A DNA stretch of 47,817 nt from Alphaproteobacteria bacterium (GCA_013288565.1 JABDBP010000012.1:1-47817), one strand, 5' to 3'; counted from the stretch's first letter, positions 22,996-31,793 are shown. Made by a program: numbers and translations. The notes: generated from the letters alone by a model not told the origin.

Positions 22996-25713
22996 ATGCC
23001 GAATGGAATTGAACAGTTTGATTTTGTGATACCTGGCGACGGCCCGACTATGGTCATGAACTTGCTTGAGATGATTCGGCAGAAGCAAAGTACTGACCTT
23101 ATGAAGGTAGCTGTAATATCCAGGGATGATGGCATTTTTGAAGATCCGGAAGAAGGCATAGGACGCGGTAAAATCGCAAGAACAATTCACCCAGAAAATA
23201 TTCTGAATGTCCGTGCTTCCGGCATGTCAGGCGATCCACAGGATAATAAGGATTTTGTGAATTGGCTCAAGGCAAATAGAGGCCTCTGGGCACCTGAGAC
23301 AGAGTACGGCAAAATAATAGCCAAATTGAATCGTGAGGGCGATCCAATAGAAGATTTGTTCATGCCCCGCCAATTGTGGGGCGATTATATGAACCGGCAC
23401 GTCTGGAAAAAAGTAAAGGAAGAGGCAGGAGCAAAAGGAGTAATAATAGAGCCAGTTTACACAAAAGGGGATGCTTTCGGATATGAAGATAAGGAAGAAT
23501 TTGGAGAAAAATTTGACCAGCAGCCGCAATCTGAAGACGGTATAATATGGCCGGTAAAAACCAAAGATGGGGAAAGGCTGTTACAGGGATTGCTTTCCAG
23601 TCTGGCATTCGGTCTGCCGAGCAAGAAATTGCCGGGCGAAGAAAAGAAAATATCTGCGATTTTTTCCGGAGATCCATATAATCCGCCGGAAGGAAGTATT
23701 TTAAGGGAACAAGATTTAAGCCACTACGGAAAAGACACTACTATCGCAATAATGGGAACCGGCCTTACTGCTTACGATACTCTAGTAGTGTTGGAAAATC
23801 GCGGATACCAGGGAAATATTATTATGATTTCCCCCCAGGGGCGGCTTCTTCACCCACATGAGGAAAGTAATACTAATAGGGATAAAAGCTATGAGGGCTT
23901 GTTGGGTAAAACCAATCTCCCCAAAACCGCAGATACGGCTTATAGAGCCGTGCTTATCGAAGTTGCCTATGCAGCAGGAAATCCTGAAAACCTGCCTGAT
24001 GCGGTAAAAGATGCCGTAGCTAAGGCGATAGTGGAAGACTCATCATTAAAAGACAAATTGGGCGTACCAAGAGAGAGTAAATATGGCTGGCAGGTGGGAA
24101 TGGATCATGTGCGTACGCATACCCAAGCGATCTGGATGGGATGGGATGATAATGAAAGAATTAAGTTTGAGCGGTTATATCTAAAATTATGGAGTCAACT
24201 GCGCCATCGTGTCCCTAAGAAGGTGGCGGAGTTAGAAGATAGGCTGGAGAAGGAAGGCCGGCTAACGGTGATGAATGGCGGTGTGGAGTTCATAGAGGCT
24301 GTAGGCCCAGCAGACAAAGAAAAGTTTAAAATAACCTACAAAACCGGCTTCGCCTCCCCTCAACAAACTTTGATAGCGGATCATGGGGTAAACGCCACTG
24401 GTTGGGTAATGAATGGGGTAGAGCTTTTTTCTTCACCTCCACTAGTGGAAATGCGCCGTAAAGGGATGATACATCGTGGCAAGCCTATAGGGGTAGAGGT
24501 GTCAGATAGATATGACGATACTGTAGTGCTGCTTCACCAGCTTACAATCAATAAAAAATTAGAACAGACCGGTTTAACGGAAGGTAGGACTTTAGCTCCG
24601 ATAACCGCAAAGGAGATGCTTGATAAGCATACTAAACAAAAAGCGAAGGCCACAGAAAGAGCTACTAACGATCTTGCCGGATTAACCAGAGAAGTTGCAG
24701 ATATATTTAACAGATACGAGCACGATATAGAAACTATATTTGAACGCATGGCCGGGCGTGATGAAGAATTCTTAAGGGCAATAGCAGCAAAGAATCCTGC
24801 GTTGCATAGGGCGATTAGAGACATAAAGAGAGAAGATAGCAAAATAACCCATGGCGTTTTAGTAGATGAAATTATTTCACGTCTAAATCTGCCGGAAAGT
24901 CATTTGAACCACATACCCGGCAATAGCATCTGGAATATATTTAAGAACATGAGAGAAGACGTCAGGCCTTTGCTTGATGCAACTGCTAGAGATGAATTTA
25001 TCGAGCAGCGGCGCTGGACTATGAGTGTAGTTAAAGTAGAGATTGATGAGTTGAAGAGAAAATACCCGAACTTTTTCCCAGACGAGTTCAAGAAGCCGGT
25101 AAATCCTGATGATCAACATGGCTATGGAAAATATTGGGTTCCAAAAGAGTTCTGGACTGAAAAAACATCGGATGGCCGAAATCCGCTGGGTGATAATGCG
25201 TTCTTCAATTTCTTTGCCCTTGCCGGGAGAAAGGGGGCGGCATACGACGCTAAAGTCAACATAGAAAAAGAAGAGCCGGTTGCCGGGCAATGGACGCCAA
25301 AGCATAGTCACGGCGTCAATTTCTGCATGTCTTTCGTAGACCAAGGTGAAAACGTTCTTGAGTTTCACTATGCCGATAAGGATTCAAAAATTCCCGTCCC
25401 GGTTTACGATGAATTTGGAAAAGAATCTCCGGGACTTAAAAAACCTGCGCGCACCACAACAATGGTTGGGCCTCACAAGGATATAAGCGATCGCTTTGAT
25501 TGGCATATCGTAGCCAATATGGGGCAAGATACCGCCCTGCTTTTCCATATATATGACGGCATAGTTATCAGGGAAGACGGTAAAGTGGAATTTGAAACCC
25601 GCCGAGATTTCCCGAACGCCGTAGCGGATAAAGCCGCCGCTGAATTACCGGAAATAACTTCCTCTAAAACAAAATACCCCTTAGCACTTCGCAGCGAAGA
25701 CAGGACTAGATAG
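22996..25713 (+). CDS. FAD/NAD(P)-binding oxidoreductase fused to a cysteine-dioxygenase-like cupin
   Basis: 905 residues, no signal peptide. Residues 1-530 resemble the YdhS-type FAD/NAD(P)-binding family (PF13454-like): dinucleotide site VIPGDGPTMV near 11-20, FMPRQLWGDYMN near 122-133 (the PRxxxGxYL signature), a second Rossmann motif IAIMGTGLTAYDTLVVLE near 250-267, VRTHTQAIW near 372-380, LRHRVP near 402-407 and the ATG-type NATGW near 466-470. Residues 530-690 are helical and not recognised. Residues ~700-860 look like a cupin of the cysteine-dioxygenase kind: PKHSHG (His770, His772) and DWHIVAN (His837) as the likely iron ligands, then LLFHIYDG, which parallels the SLHLY end of thiol dioxygenases. 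The likely chemistry is an oxygenation on a small substrate, possibly sulfur-containing; the substrate is unknown. Single gene with its own CtrA-type promoter; no clear ribosome site. Confidence 0.72.
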   Translation: MPNGIEQFDFVIPGDGPTMVMNLLEMIRQKQSTDLMKVAVISRDDGIFEDPEEGIGRGKIARTIHPENILNVRASGMSGDPQDNKDFVNWLKANRGLWAPETEYGKIIAKLNREGDPIEDLFMPRQLWGDYMNRHVWKKVKEEAGAKGVIIEPVYTKGDAFGYEDKEEFGEKFDQQPQSEDGIIWPVKTKDGERLLQGLLSSLAFGLPSKKLPGEEKKISAIFSGDPYNPPEGSILREQDLSHYGKDTTIAIMGTGLTAYDTLVVLENRGYQGNIIMISPQGRLLHPHEESNTNRDKSYEGLLGKTNLPKTADTAYRAVLIEVAYAAGNPENLPDAVKDAVAKAIVEDSSLKDKLGVPRESKYGWQVGMDHVRTHTQAIWMGWDDNERIKFERLYLKLWSQLRHRVPKKVAELEDRLEKEGRLTVMNGGVEFIEAVGPADKEKFKITYKTGFASPQQTLIADHGVNATGWVMNGVELFSSPPLVEMRRKGMIHRGKPIGVEVSDRYDDTVVLLHQLTINKKLEQTGLTEGRTLAPITAKEMLDKHTKQKAKATERATNDLAGLTREVADIFNRYEHDIETIFERMAGRDEEFLRAIAAKNPALHRAIRDIKREDSKITHGVLVDEIISRLNLPESHLNHIPGNSIWNIFKNMREDVRPLLDATARDEFIEQRRWTMSVVKVEIDELKRKYPNFFPDEFKKPVNPDDQHGYGKYWVPKEFWTEKTSDGRNPLGDNAFFNFFALAGRKGAAYDAKVNIEKEEPVAGQWTPKHSHGVNFCMSFVDQGENVLEFHYADKDSKIPVPVYDEFGKESPGLKKPARTTTMVGPHKDISDRFDWHIVANMGQDTALLFHIYDGIVIREDGKVEFETRRDFPNAVADKAAAELPEITSSKTKYPLALRSEDRTR

Positions 25714-25744
25714 TTACAGACATTAGAATCAACCTGCTACTTGA

Positions 25745-27064
25745 TCAATCCTCCGCCGTCGGATTCTCCATGCTTAAAACTTCCGAATTATCGTCATAAG
25801 AGAAAATCTCCGCATAACGGCCCCAGCTGGTGATGGCGGTCAGAACCTCCCGCGCTTCCACCTCGCTCATAAAATCCTCAAGCTTGGTCAAGAACCGCAT
25901 CCGGTTGGCGCGGTTGCCAGGACGTTCGTTCAATACGCGCTTAATGTAAGTAGCCAGCGGGATGTGTTTCAGCAATTGCTCGGCGAAAATGCTTTTGCGT
26001 TTCTGCGTATCGGCCGCCACGAATTTCCGGCCGGCCTCCGTCAGCGTTATGTCGCCTTTATCTACCTCAGCGAACCGTAAAATCCTGAGCGCCTCGATTA
26101 TTTGGAACAATTCCTCGGTGGACATCTGCAACGCATTATCAAGCGCTGGCAAATCGGCATGGCCGTTATAGGGCGCAGCGGCGATTTCCTCCATCAACCC
26201 TGCCAATTGGTTTGGACTGGTACGCGGCAGCCTTTCACCGAGCGTTATATCCGTCACCCGCGTTCCGACGACGACTTCCTTAGTCTTAACTTTGGCCGTC
26301 ATCAGGGAATAAATCTCCTCGACCAGATTCGCAAATTCCGGCGCTAGCCGGTCGCGCGGATGCGGTAGATTGACACGGATTTCCGAGGAAACATGCCCGG
26401 GATTGGAGGAAAATATCAAGATGCGGTCGGCCAGCACTACCGCTTCTTCGATGTTGTGCGTCACCAACAGCACCGAGCGGATGGGAATTTTACGCTCCAG
26501 CCATAAATCGAGGAAATCAGTTTTCAGAGTTTCAGCGGTGAGTACGTCTAGTGCAGAAAATGGCTCGTCCATCAGCAATATTTCCGGATTCACCACCATG
26601 GCGCGCGCGAACCCGACACGCTGCTTCATCCCGCCGGAAAGCTCGCGCGGATAGGCCGATTCATAGCCATCGAGGCCGATTAGGTCGATGGCATCGAGAG
26701 CGCGGCGGCGCACTTCTTTTTCCGATAATCCTTGCGCTTCTAATCCCAGCTCTACGTTTTCGAGAACGGTTAGCCAGGGGAAAAGCGCGAAGGTCTGGAA
26801 CACCATGGAAATCCCGCGCGTCAGGCTGGTCACCTTATCGCCCTCGAACATCACTTCGCCGCCGGATGGCTCAATCAGGCCAGCGATGATGCGAAGCAGC
26901 GTTGATTTCCCTGAACCGGATTTGCCGAGTAGCGCCACGATCTCCTTATCGTGTAGCTCCATGTTCACCCCTTCCAGCACCAGCAATTTCTTACCGTCGT
27001 TCTTGGTAAACGCCTGGCGGACGTCTTTTATCTGCAACAGATTTTGCGTGGCAATCGTGGTCAT
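25745..27064 (-). CDS. ABC transporter ATPase of the nitrate/sulfonate type with C-terminal AAA-associated domain
   Basis: The ATPase half of an importer of the NitT/TauT kind. Walker A is GKSGSGKST near 46-54, Q-loop VFQTFALFPW, signature LSGGMKQRV, Walker B ILLMDEPFSALD and switch His in VLLVTHNIEEAV. After residue ~290 follows an AAA-associated C-terminal domain (PF09821 type) of ~140 residues, typical of the pairing with a double permease. Its start lies 9 nt after the permease stop, so the two form an operon. No substrate-binding protein is next to them. Substrate is therefore not determined; an anion is the default guess. Confidence 0.9.
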   Translation of the reverse strand: MTTIATQNLLQIKDVRQAFTKNDGKKLLVLEGVNMELHDKEIVALLGKSGSGKSTLLRIIAGLIEPSGGEVMFEGDKVTSLTRGISMVFQTFALFPWLTVLENVELGLEAQGLSEKEVRRRALDAIDLIGLDGYESAYPRELSGGMKQRVGFARAMVVNPEILLMDEPFSALDVLTAETLKTDFLDLWLERKIPIRSVLLVTHNIEEAVVLADRILIFSSNPGHVSSEIRVNLPHPRDRLAPEFANLVEEIYSLMTAKVKTKEVVVGTRVTDITLGERLPRTSPNQLAGLMEEIAAAPYNGHADLPALDNALQMSTEELFQIIEALRILRFAEVDKGDITLTEAGRKFVAADTQKRKSIFAEQLLKHIPLATYIKRVLNERPGNRANRMRFLTKLEDFMSEVEAREVLTAITSWGRYAEIFSYDDNSEVLSMENPTAED

Positions 27065-27073
27065 ATTGTGACT

Positions 27074-28831
27074 TTAATCCAATCTAAATTTCTTCGCAGC
27101 ATTCTCGTAAAGCCTATTCCAGAAAACCCGGTTTAAGGCAACAACGAACAGCGACATTATGATGATGCCAAGTATTATCCGATGGAAATCGCCTTTTTCC
27201 GTCATTTCTGCGATGTATGAGCCTATGCCGAAGGCCTTCAACCTAGTATCGCCCCAGGTGGCTAATTCAGCGACAATGCTGGCGTTCCATGCGCCACCGG
27301 ATGCCGTTACCGCGCCAGTCAGAAAATAGGGGAAAATGGCTGGTAACATCACTTTACGCCACCAGGCCCAGCCTTTTATCTGGAAATTATGCGCGGCTTC
27401 CTTGAGATCGTTCGGGAACGCCGATGCGCCCGCAATCACGTTGAACAATATATACCATTGCGCACCGAAAAGTATCAGCGGCGAAAGCCAGATGTTAGGG
27501 TTCAAGTTATGGCTAGCGATAACCATCACCGCAACCGGGAAAATCAAATTCGCCGGGAACGCTGCTAGAAACTGGGCAAGCGGCTGGATTTTCTCGGCGA
27601 GACGAGGCCGGAGTCCCACATACACCCCAAATGGCACCCATATGAGAGAAGCGATAATCATTAAAATTATCACTCGCACGAACGTTGCCAGCGCCATTGA
27701 AAAAACCCGCCCCACTTCCGCTAAAGTTATGTCCAGCTGCAGATATTGAAATGTATAGGTGATGCCGACGATGCCGCCAACCAGCAGCAGTGAATACCAT
27801 GCCCAATCGATATAGCGCTCCGGCGGACGAAGGTTATATATCGCCTTCAGCGGTGAAATACGCCGCCCGGGAATGTGGAACCTCATCATCAGCTCGATCA
27901 ATTTTTCCACCAACGGCCATATTCTGCTCATGATCCGACTTTTCTGGAACACGCTTAAGACCCAAGAATCCGGCGTCATCTGGCTGGCGGTCATTTCATA
28001 GCGGAATTTATCTGACCAAGCGACCAGCGGCCGGAAAAGCAACTGGTCGTAAAGCAATATCACCACCGTCATCGCGATAATGGCATAGACAATCGCGTTG
28101 ACGTCCTTCTGCTCGATCGCCAAGGCAATATACGATCCGACTCCCGGCAATGTGATTTTGTTATTGCCGACCGTTATCGCCTCGGATGCCACCACGAAAA
28201 ACCAACCACCCGACATTGACATCATCGTATTCCACACTAATCCAGGCATGGCGAACGGTACCTCCATCCGCCAGAATTTCTGCCAGGGCGAGAGGTGGAA
28301 AACAAACGCTGCTTCGCTCATATCGCGCGGGACGTTCATGAATCCCTGATAGAGGCTGAAGGTCATGTTCCAGGCCTGGCTGGTGAAAATGGCGAATATT
28401 GCGGCTAGTTCCGGCCCGAGGTTGCTGTGCGGGAACATGGCGATGAAAGCAGTTACGGTGAAAGATATATAACCAAGCACCGGCACCGATTGCAAAACAT
28501 CGAGCAGCGGCACCAACACCTGCCCGGCACGCCGGCTTTTTGCTGCAATCGTCGCATAGCCGAGTGAAAAGATCAGAGAAAACCCGACGGCCACCAGCAT
28601 CCGAACTGTGGTCCTGAGCGCGTAAAATGGGAGATGTTTGGGCTCAAGCGATATATCCTCCTGGCCGCCGATATTGAGTGGATGCACCAATTGCTCGGTT
28701 CCCCAGGCAACGAACAGCAGCATCAGTACCAGCAGGGAAAAGGCCAGCGCTTCCCACACGAATCTTTTCCGGTGGGTGTGGCCGCCAAGTGGCTGGGCGG
28801 CAGCGAAAGTTATGTTTTTCAATGCGGACAT
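27074..28831 (-). CDS. Duplicated (fused) ABC transporter permease
   Basis: Two complete binding-protein-dependent permease domains in one chain of ~585 residues. Each has an EAA loop: SEAAFVFHLSPWQKFWRMEV in the first half and KEAAHNFQIKGWAWWRKVML in the second. There are about 11-12 membrane helices. I chose the ATG at 28831 (MSALKNITF) with AAAGGG upstream; the frame stays open to 28879, but that part lies in a repeat element. It forms an operon with the ATPase downstream, with the permease first. This type is usually annotated as an anion (nitrate, sulfonate or similar) importer. Confidence 0.9.
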   Translation of the reverse strand: MSALKNITFAAAQPLGGHTHRKRFVWEALAFSLLVLMLLFVAWGTEQLVHPLNIGGQEDISLEPKHLPFYALRTTVRMLVAVGFSLIFSLGYATIAAKSRRAGQVLVPLLDVLQSVPVLGYISFTVTAFIAMFPHSNLGPELAAIFAIFTSQAWNMTFSLYQGFMNVPRDMSEAAFVFHLSPWQKFWRMEVPFAMPGLVWNTMMSMSGGWFFVVASEAITVGNNKITLPGVGSYIALAIEQKDVNAIVYAIIAMTVVILLYDQLLFRPLVAWSDKFRYEMTASQMTPDSWVLSVFQKSRIMSRIWPLVEKLIELMMRFHIPGRRISPLKAIYNLRPPERYIDWAWYSLLLVGGIVGITYTFQYLQLDITLAEVGRVFSMALATFVRVIILMIIASLIWVPFGVYVGLRPRLAEKIQPLAQFLAAFPANLIFPVAVMVIASHNLNPNIWLSPLILFGAQWYILFNVIAGASAFPNDLKEAAHNFQIKGWAWWRKVMLPAIFPYFLTGAVTASGGAWNASIVAELATWGDTRLKAFGIGSYIAEMTEKGDFHRIILGIIIMSLFVVALNRVFWNRLYENAAKKFRLD

Positions 28832-28871
28832 TCCGGTTTCCCTTTCCATGCTCCGAGAATGGCTTATTATC

Positions 28872-28998
28872 AATACCAACTAGGTTTCTAAGCAGTACTA
28901 GGAGCGCGAGGCGAGGAGCGCGGAATGTACGCTTAGGTACATGAGCACTCCAAGACCGAAGTTAAGACGAAGTAATGCGAAGAAAACTATTTGGTATT
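28872..28998. repeat. Imperfect-palindrome intergenic element (about 127 bp)
   Basis: The ends are an inverted repeat: AATACCAACTAGGTTTCT (28872-28889) and the complement of the last 18 nt agree at 16 of 18 positions. Inside lie further pairs, ATGTAC-GCTTAG-GTACAT and GGAGCGCGG with GAGCACTCC. The whole can fold as one long RNA or DNA hairpin. It fills the gap between the divergent permease and DUF1294 genes and looks like a dispersed repeat, but only one copy is in this window. Confidence 0.6.
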
Positions 28999-29005
28999 AG
29001 GCTTC

Positions 29006-29314
29006 ATGCATAGAATTTTCTCAACTGTCAATGCCGCATGGCTTGGCGACCCAAAAAACCTGATAATATATCTGGCAGCGATCAATCTGGTGACATTCCT
29101 GGCTTATGCTTCCGACAAGCGGCAAGCCCGCAACAAAGGATTTCGCGTTCCAGAGAAAATTTTGCTGTTACTGGGGCTTTTCGGCGGGACGCCGGCAGCA
29201 TGGCTGGCGCAGAAAATTTTCCGGCATAAAATTAACAAACGCTCCTTCCGCATCCGGTTCTGGATTATAGTGGCGGTGCAGATAGCAGCAGCCGTTTATT
29301 ATTTTATGGGATAG
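29006..29314 (+). CDS. DUF1294 family membrane protein
   Basis: 102 residues with about three membrane helices. The family pattern is clear: INLVTFLAYASDKRQARNKG, RVPEKILLLLGLFGGTPAAW and a C-terminal FRHKINKRSFRIRFW. Function unknown. I start it at the ATG 29006 (MHRIFS), because the frame before it runs into the repeat element that ends at 28998. The promoter would have to lie in or be supplied by that element. Confidence 0.87.
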   Translation: MHRIFSTVNAAWLGDPKNLIIYLAAINLVTFLAYASDKRQARNKGFRVPEKILLLLGLFGGTPAAWLAQKIFRHKINKRSFRIRFWIIVAVQIAAAVYYFMG

Positions 29315-29341
29315 TTTTTCTAAGAACCGGCGGGATGAAGA

Positions 29342-30145
29342 TTATGGACTGCGTCCACTTCCACTGAATCCGCGCGGTGGTAGTCTAAATCCCCTCATTT
29401 CATAGCCAAAATCCGTGATCTTATCATGAAATTCTCTCTCAACAGCACGATCTCCTCCTGCTTCCTTGTTTTTCTCATGAAGGTCAATTGTGCATTTCTC
29501 TGTCATCTTTCTACCATTTATCCTTATATCATACCGTAAGTTTAGCCACTCCACTTTCTTCGGTAATTCCATCATGAGCATTGGGTCTCTCTGCCACCCC
29601 GATTCCACTAAAATATTTCTTATTTTGTCACCTCCGTCATCTTCTATTTTGAGTTTTAAACCTTCGACAGAACGTATCGTTGGTTCTCCGTTCCCGATAA
29701 TTTCTACAGTAACAACTGTGGTATTTTCTCTCAAAGTTGGCGGAGCTCGATCCGGGTCTAGGGGAAACTTCAATTTCATGGTCGCTTCTGTACCCCGATA
29801 GATAACCTCCGGCTGGGCGACAGGGGCCGGCGGCGCAACCGGCGTTACCGGAGGAGCGGCAGGGGCTGTGACAGGTACTCTTGGGTTAGCAGGAGGTGTG
29901 TTCGGAACTGTGGGGGCAGCCTGGACGGGTATTCTTGGGCGAGCGGGAGGTGTGTTCGGAGCTGTGGGGGCGGCCTGGACAGGTATTCTTGTGGAATTAT
30001 CTATTATTGCGCCAGTGGGAGAGGTATTGTCCGGCATTTCTGGTTTCTCCTTCGGTTTCAAACAGCCAGCGAGAACCAGCAGCAGCGGAGCTACGGCCAC
30101 TGCGACTAGGTTTCTCACACTTCTTATGCTGTCAAAAATACTCAT
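29342..30145 (-). CDS. Lipoprotein with 18-residue Pro-rich repeats
   Basis: 267 residues. An N-terminal charged segment (MSIFDSIRSVRN) precedes a hydrophobic core ending in a lipobox, LVLAGC (Cys near 28). Residues ~50-110 form a Pro/Ala-rich linker with tandem 18-residue repeats (RIPVQAAPTAPNTPPARP and one near-identical copy). The C-terminal ~155 residues are a folded domain of unknown type with many charged residues. It starts 11 nt after the 355-residue lipoprotein gene, so they form an operon. Probably outer-membrane or periplasm-facing; the linker would span peptidoglycan or hold the domain away from the membrane. Confidence 0.75.
   Translation of the reverse strand: MSIFDSIRSVRNLVAVAVAPLLLVLAGCLKPKEKPEMPDNTSPTGAIIDNSTRIPVQAAPTAPNTPPARPRIPVQAAPTVPNTPPANPRVPVTAPAAPPVTPVAPPAPVAQPEVIYRGTEATMKLKFPLDPDRAPPTLRENTTVVTVEIIGNGEPTIRSVEGLKLKIEDDGGDKIRNILVESGWQRDPMLMMELPKKVEWLNLRYDIRINGRKMTEKCTIDLHEKNKEAGGDRAVEREFHDKITDFGYEMRGFRLPPRGFSGSGRSP
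29883..29990 (-). repeat. Two tandem 54-bp repeats
   Basis: 29883-29936 and 29937-29990 are direct repeats of 54 nt with 6 mismatches. They encode the 18-residue Pro-rich units; a partial third unit precedes them in 29873-29882. Copy number could vary between strains. Confidence 0.85.
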
Positions 30146-30156
30146 AAATTACCCAT

Positions 30157-31224
30157 TCACAATACTCTGCCCTTACCTGCAGGACTTGACACATCCATTA
30201 CCCACATCTTGGGATTTCCTGGCTCTCCCTGCTGCGCCTGCGACAGATCTAGCCCCTTAAGAAGCGCCTTTTCTTTTTCGCCTTCCATTTTTACATCCCC
30301 TATCTGACCCCTGACGCTATACCTTTCTATAGCAAGGTCTCTAGCGCGCAATATTTGCGCCGCATAGTCCGGCCTTGTGAGATCAATTCTTGTGTAATCT
30401 TTCTCCAGAGGATGAAATTTTATTCCCAATGTGCCTTCTGCTGGAAGGATTAATAATTGTTTATCCTCCCCATCCACATTTAGGTAAACAGTTCGATCCT
30501 TACCATCATCGTACATTACAATCTTCTTAAGATTGTCCCTGGCCTGTCTCAGCACATCTCTTGTTCTAGACACGTCGGAACCAGGAAAATCAAAAATTAC
30601 CGGCGACGGACTACCTGATTCGCCCTGGCTAATATCGACTATATTTTTTTGCTCTCCCGGAATTATATGCACCACAATGCGAGGACTGTTAACATAAATT
30701 TTTCCGTTTTTATCCCCTGGAAGCAGGCCAGCACCAACAAGATGAACCTCTTCTCCCGCACCTCCTTTTTCTAACTTCATATCAAAAACCGTCGGCGCAT
30801 CTTCCTTTAAACAAGTTTGCGCGTGAGGTATGCTAGGCGGTTTCTGAGGCGGACAAAATGCATTCTGTTGCGCCGGATCCGCCGGCGTATAAAATAAAAG
30901 GCCAAATCCGCCCGCAACATTCTGCCGGATACTCAGCCCCATATACTGACCTTTTTCTATTGGCGGGGTTAGTTTCTCACTCATCTTGGCCCGACCGCCT
31001 ATGATCTCGGGCGGAAGGTCAACCCTGCCGGCCTTGGTTACCGCATCTTCCCTGATCAATTTTTCCTGCGGCGCCGGGCTGGTGCTGCATGCGACCCCGC
31101 TCAACGCCGCGGTTCCCGCCACACCCACCATTCCAACATCTCTAAATCTTATCTCTTTAAGCTTCATCACAGCCCAAAGGAAAGCTTCGCGTCCAAAGTC
31201 TTTGATCCTATCAAAAAATCCCAT
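30157..31224 (-). CDS. Unrecognised 355-residue lipoprotein
   Basis: An unusual N-terminus: ~25 basic and aromatic residues (MGFFDRIKDFGREAF) come before the hydrophobic stretch VGMVGVAGTAALSGVAC, which ends in a likely lipobox Cys near residue 46. The mature ~310 residues are polar with no recognised domain. The ATG at 31224 has an AGGAG ribosome site 8 nt upstream; the frame opens 12 codons earlier. A CtrA-type promoter lies at 31247-31278. It heads a two-gene operon with the repeat lipoprotein; both start M-x-x-FD-x-I. Confidence 0.72.
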   Translation of the reverse strand: MGFFDRIKDFGREAFLWAVMKLKEIRFRDVGMVGVAGTAALSGVACSTSPAPQEKLIREDAVTKAGRVDLPPEIIGGRAKMSEKLTPPIEKGQYMGLSIRQNVAGGFGLLFYTPADPAQQNAFCPPQKPPSIPHAQTCLKEDAPTVFDMKLEKGGAGEEVHLVGAGLLPGDKNGKIYVNSPRIVVHIIPGEQKNIVDISQGESGSPSPVIFDFPGSDVSRTRDVLRQARDNLKKIVMYDDGKDRTVYLNVDGEDKQLLILPAEGTLGIKFHPLEKDYTRIDLTRPDYAAQILRARDLAIERYSVRGQIGDVKMEGEKEKALLKGLDLSQAQQGEPGNPKMWVMDVSSPAGKGRVL

Positions 31225-31246
31225 AACACTTCTCCTATTTGAAACT

Positions 31247-31278
31247 ATTCTACCACCCAATTATTAAAGAATTATTAA
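31247..31278 (-). promoter_or_regulatory. CtrA-type promoter of the lipoprotein pair
   Basis: On the minus strand TTAATAATTCTTTAAT (31278-31263) fits TTAA-N7-TTAAT, and TAGAAT (31252-31247) follows at 10 nt, one mismatch from TATAAT. The ATG is 22 nt further on. Confidence 0.65.
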
Positions 31279-31407
31279 GATCGAAGCATTTTTTTAAAAT
31301 TATTTTTATGCTAGGAGTTTCTGGCGGTATTCTCCTGATATATCAAAATGTTATGGATAGAATAATGTAAGGCCGCCCCCCTGGGGTATTGTCTCGGGCG
31401 GTTTAAT

Positions 31408-31776
31408 TCACGCGCAGGCGCGACATAATCCATATAAAGTTATATCGTGGCTTTCTGCCTTAAATCCCTTCGGCACCAGCTTGGTAATTTCCTTCAGGCA
31501 GCCTTCCAGCTCATAAACATTATCGCATTTGGTGCATTTGAAATGATGGTGATGCTGCTTCGCGATTTCATAGCGCGGCGGATCGCCGGGGATGGTGACG
31601 GTCTGGATTTCCCCAGTTTCCACCAACCGGTTTAATTCGCGGTAGACCGTGGCAAGCCCGAGCGATGGCAGGAATTTCTTGCCACCGGCCAATATCTCAT
31701 GCACGGTCAGCGGGCGCGTGGCCTTGCCCATCACTTTATCAACGATCTGTTTTTGCCTAGTATTCCGCGCCTGCAT
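31408..31776 (-). CDS. Fur-family metalloregulator
   Basis: A 122-residue protein with the Fur winged helix (LGLATVYRELNRLVETGEI, near 39-57) and a metal-binding half. Cys81 and Cys84 (CTKC) plus Cys118 and Cys121 (CRAC) form the structural zinc site; HHHH at 75-78 is part of the sensing site. It is short at the N-terminus compared with E. coli Fur (148). It is divergent from a TonB-dependent receptor with a perfect Fur-like palindrome between them, so iron is the likely metal; zinc (Zur) or another metal is possible. A GC-rich inverted repeat (CCGCCC at 31373, GGGCGG at 31396) lies after its stop. Confidence 0.9.
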   Translation of the reverse strand: MQARNTRQKQIVDKVMGKATRPLTVHEILAGGKKFLPSLGLATVYRELNRLVETGEIQTVTIPGDPPRYEIAKQHHHHFKCTKCDNVYELEGCLKEITKLVPKGFKAESHDITLYGLCRACA

Positions 31777-31793
31777 AACTCTCTATAATATGA

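Noticed and set aside
29873-29990. The tandem repeats as a CRISPR or other array
   Set aside because: They are in frame within a gene, are directly adjacent with no spacers, and encode an 18-residue Pro-rich unit.
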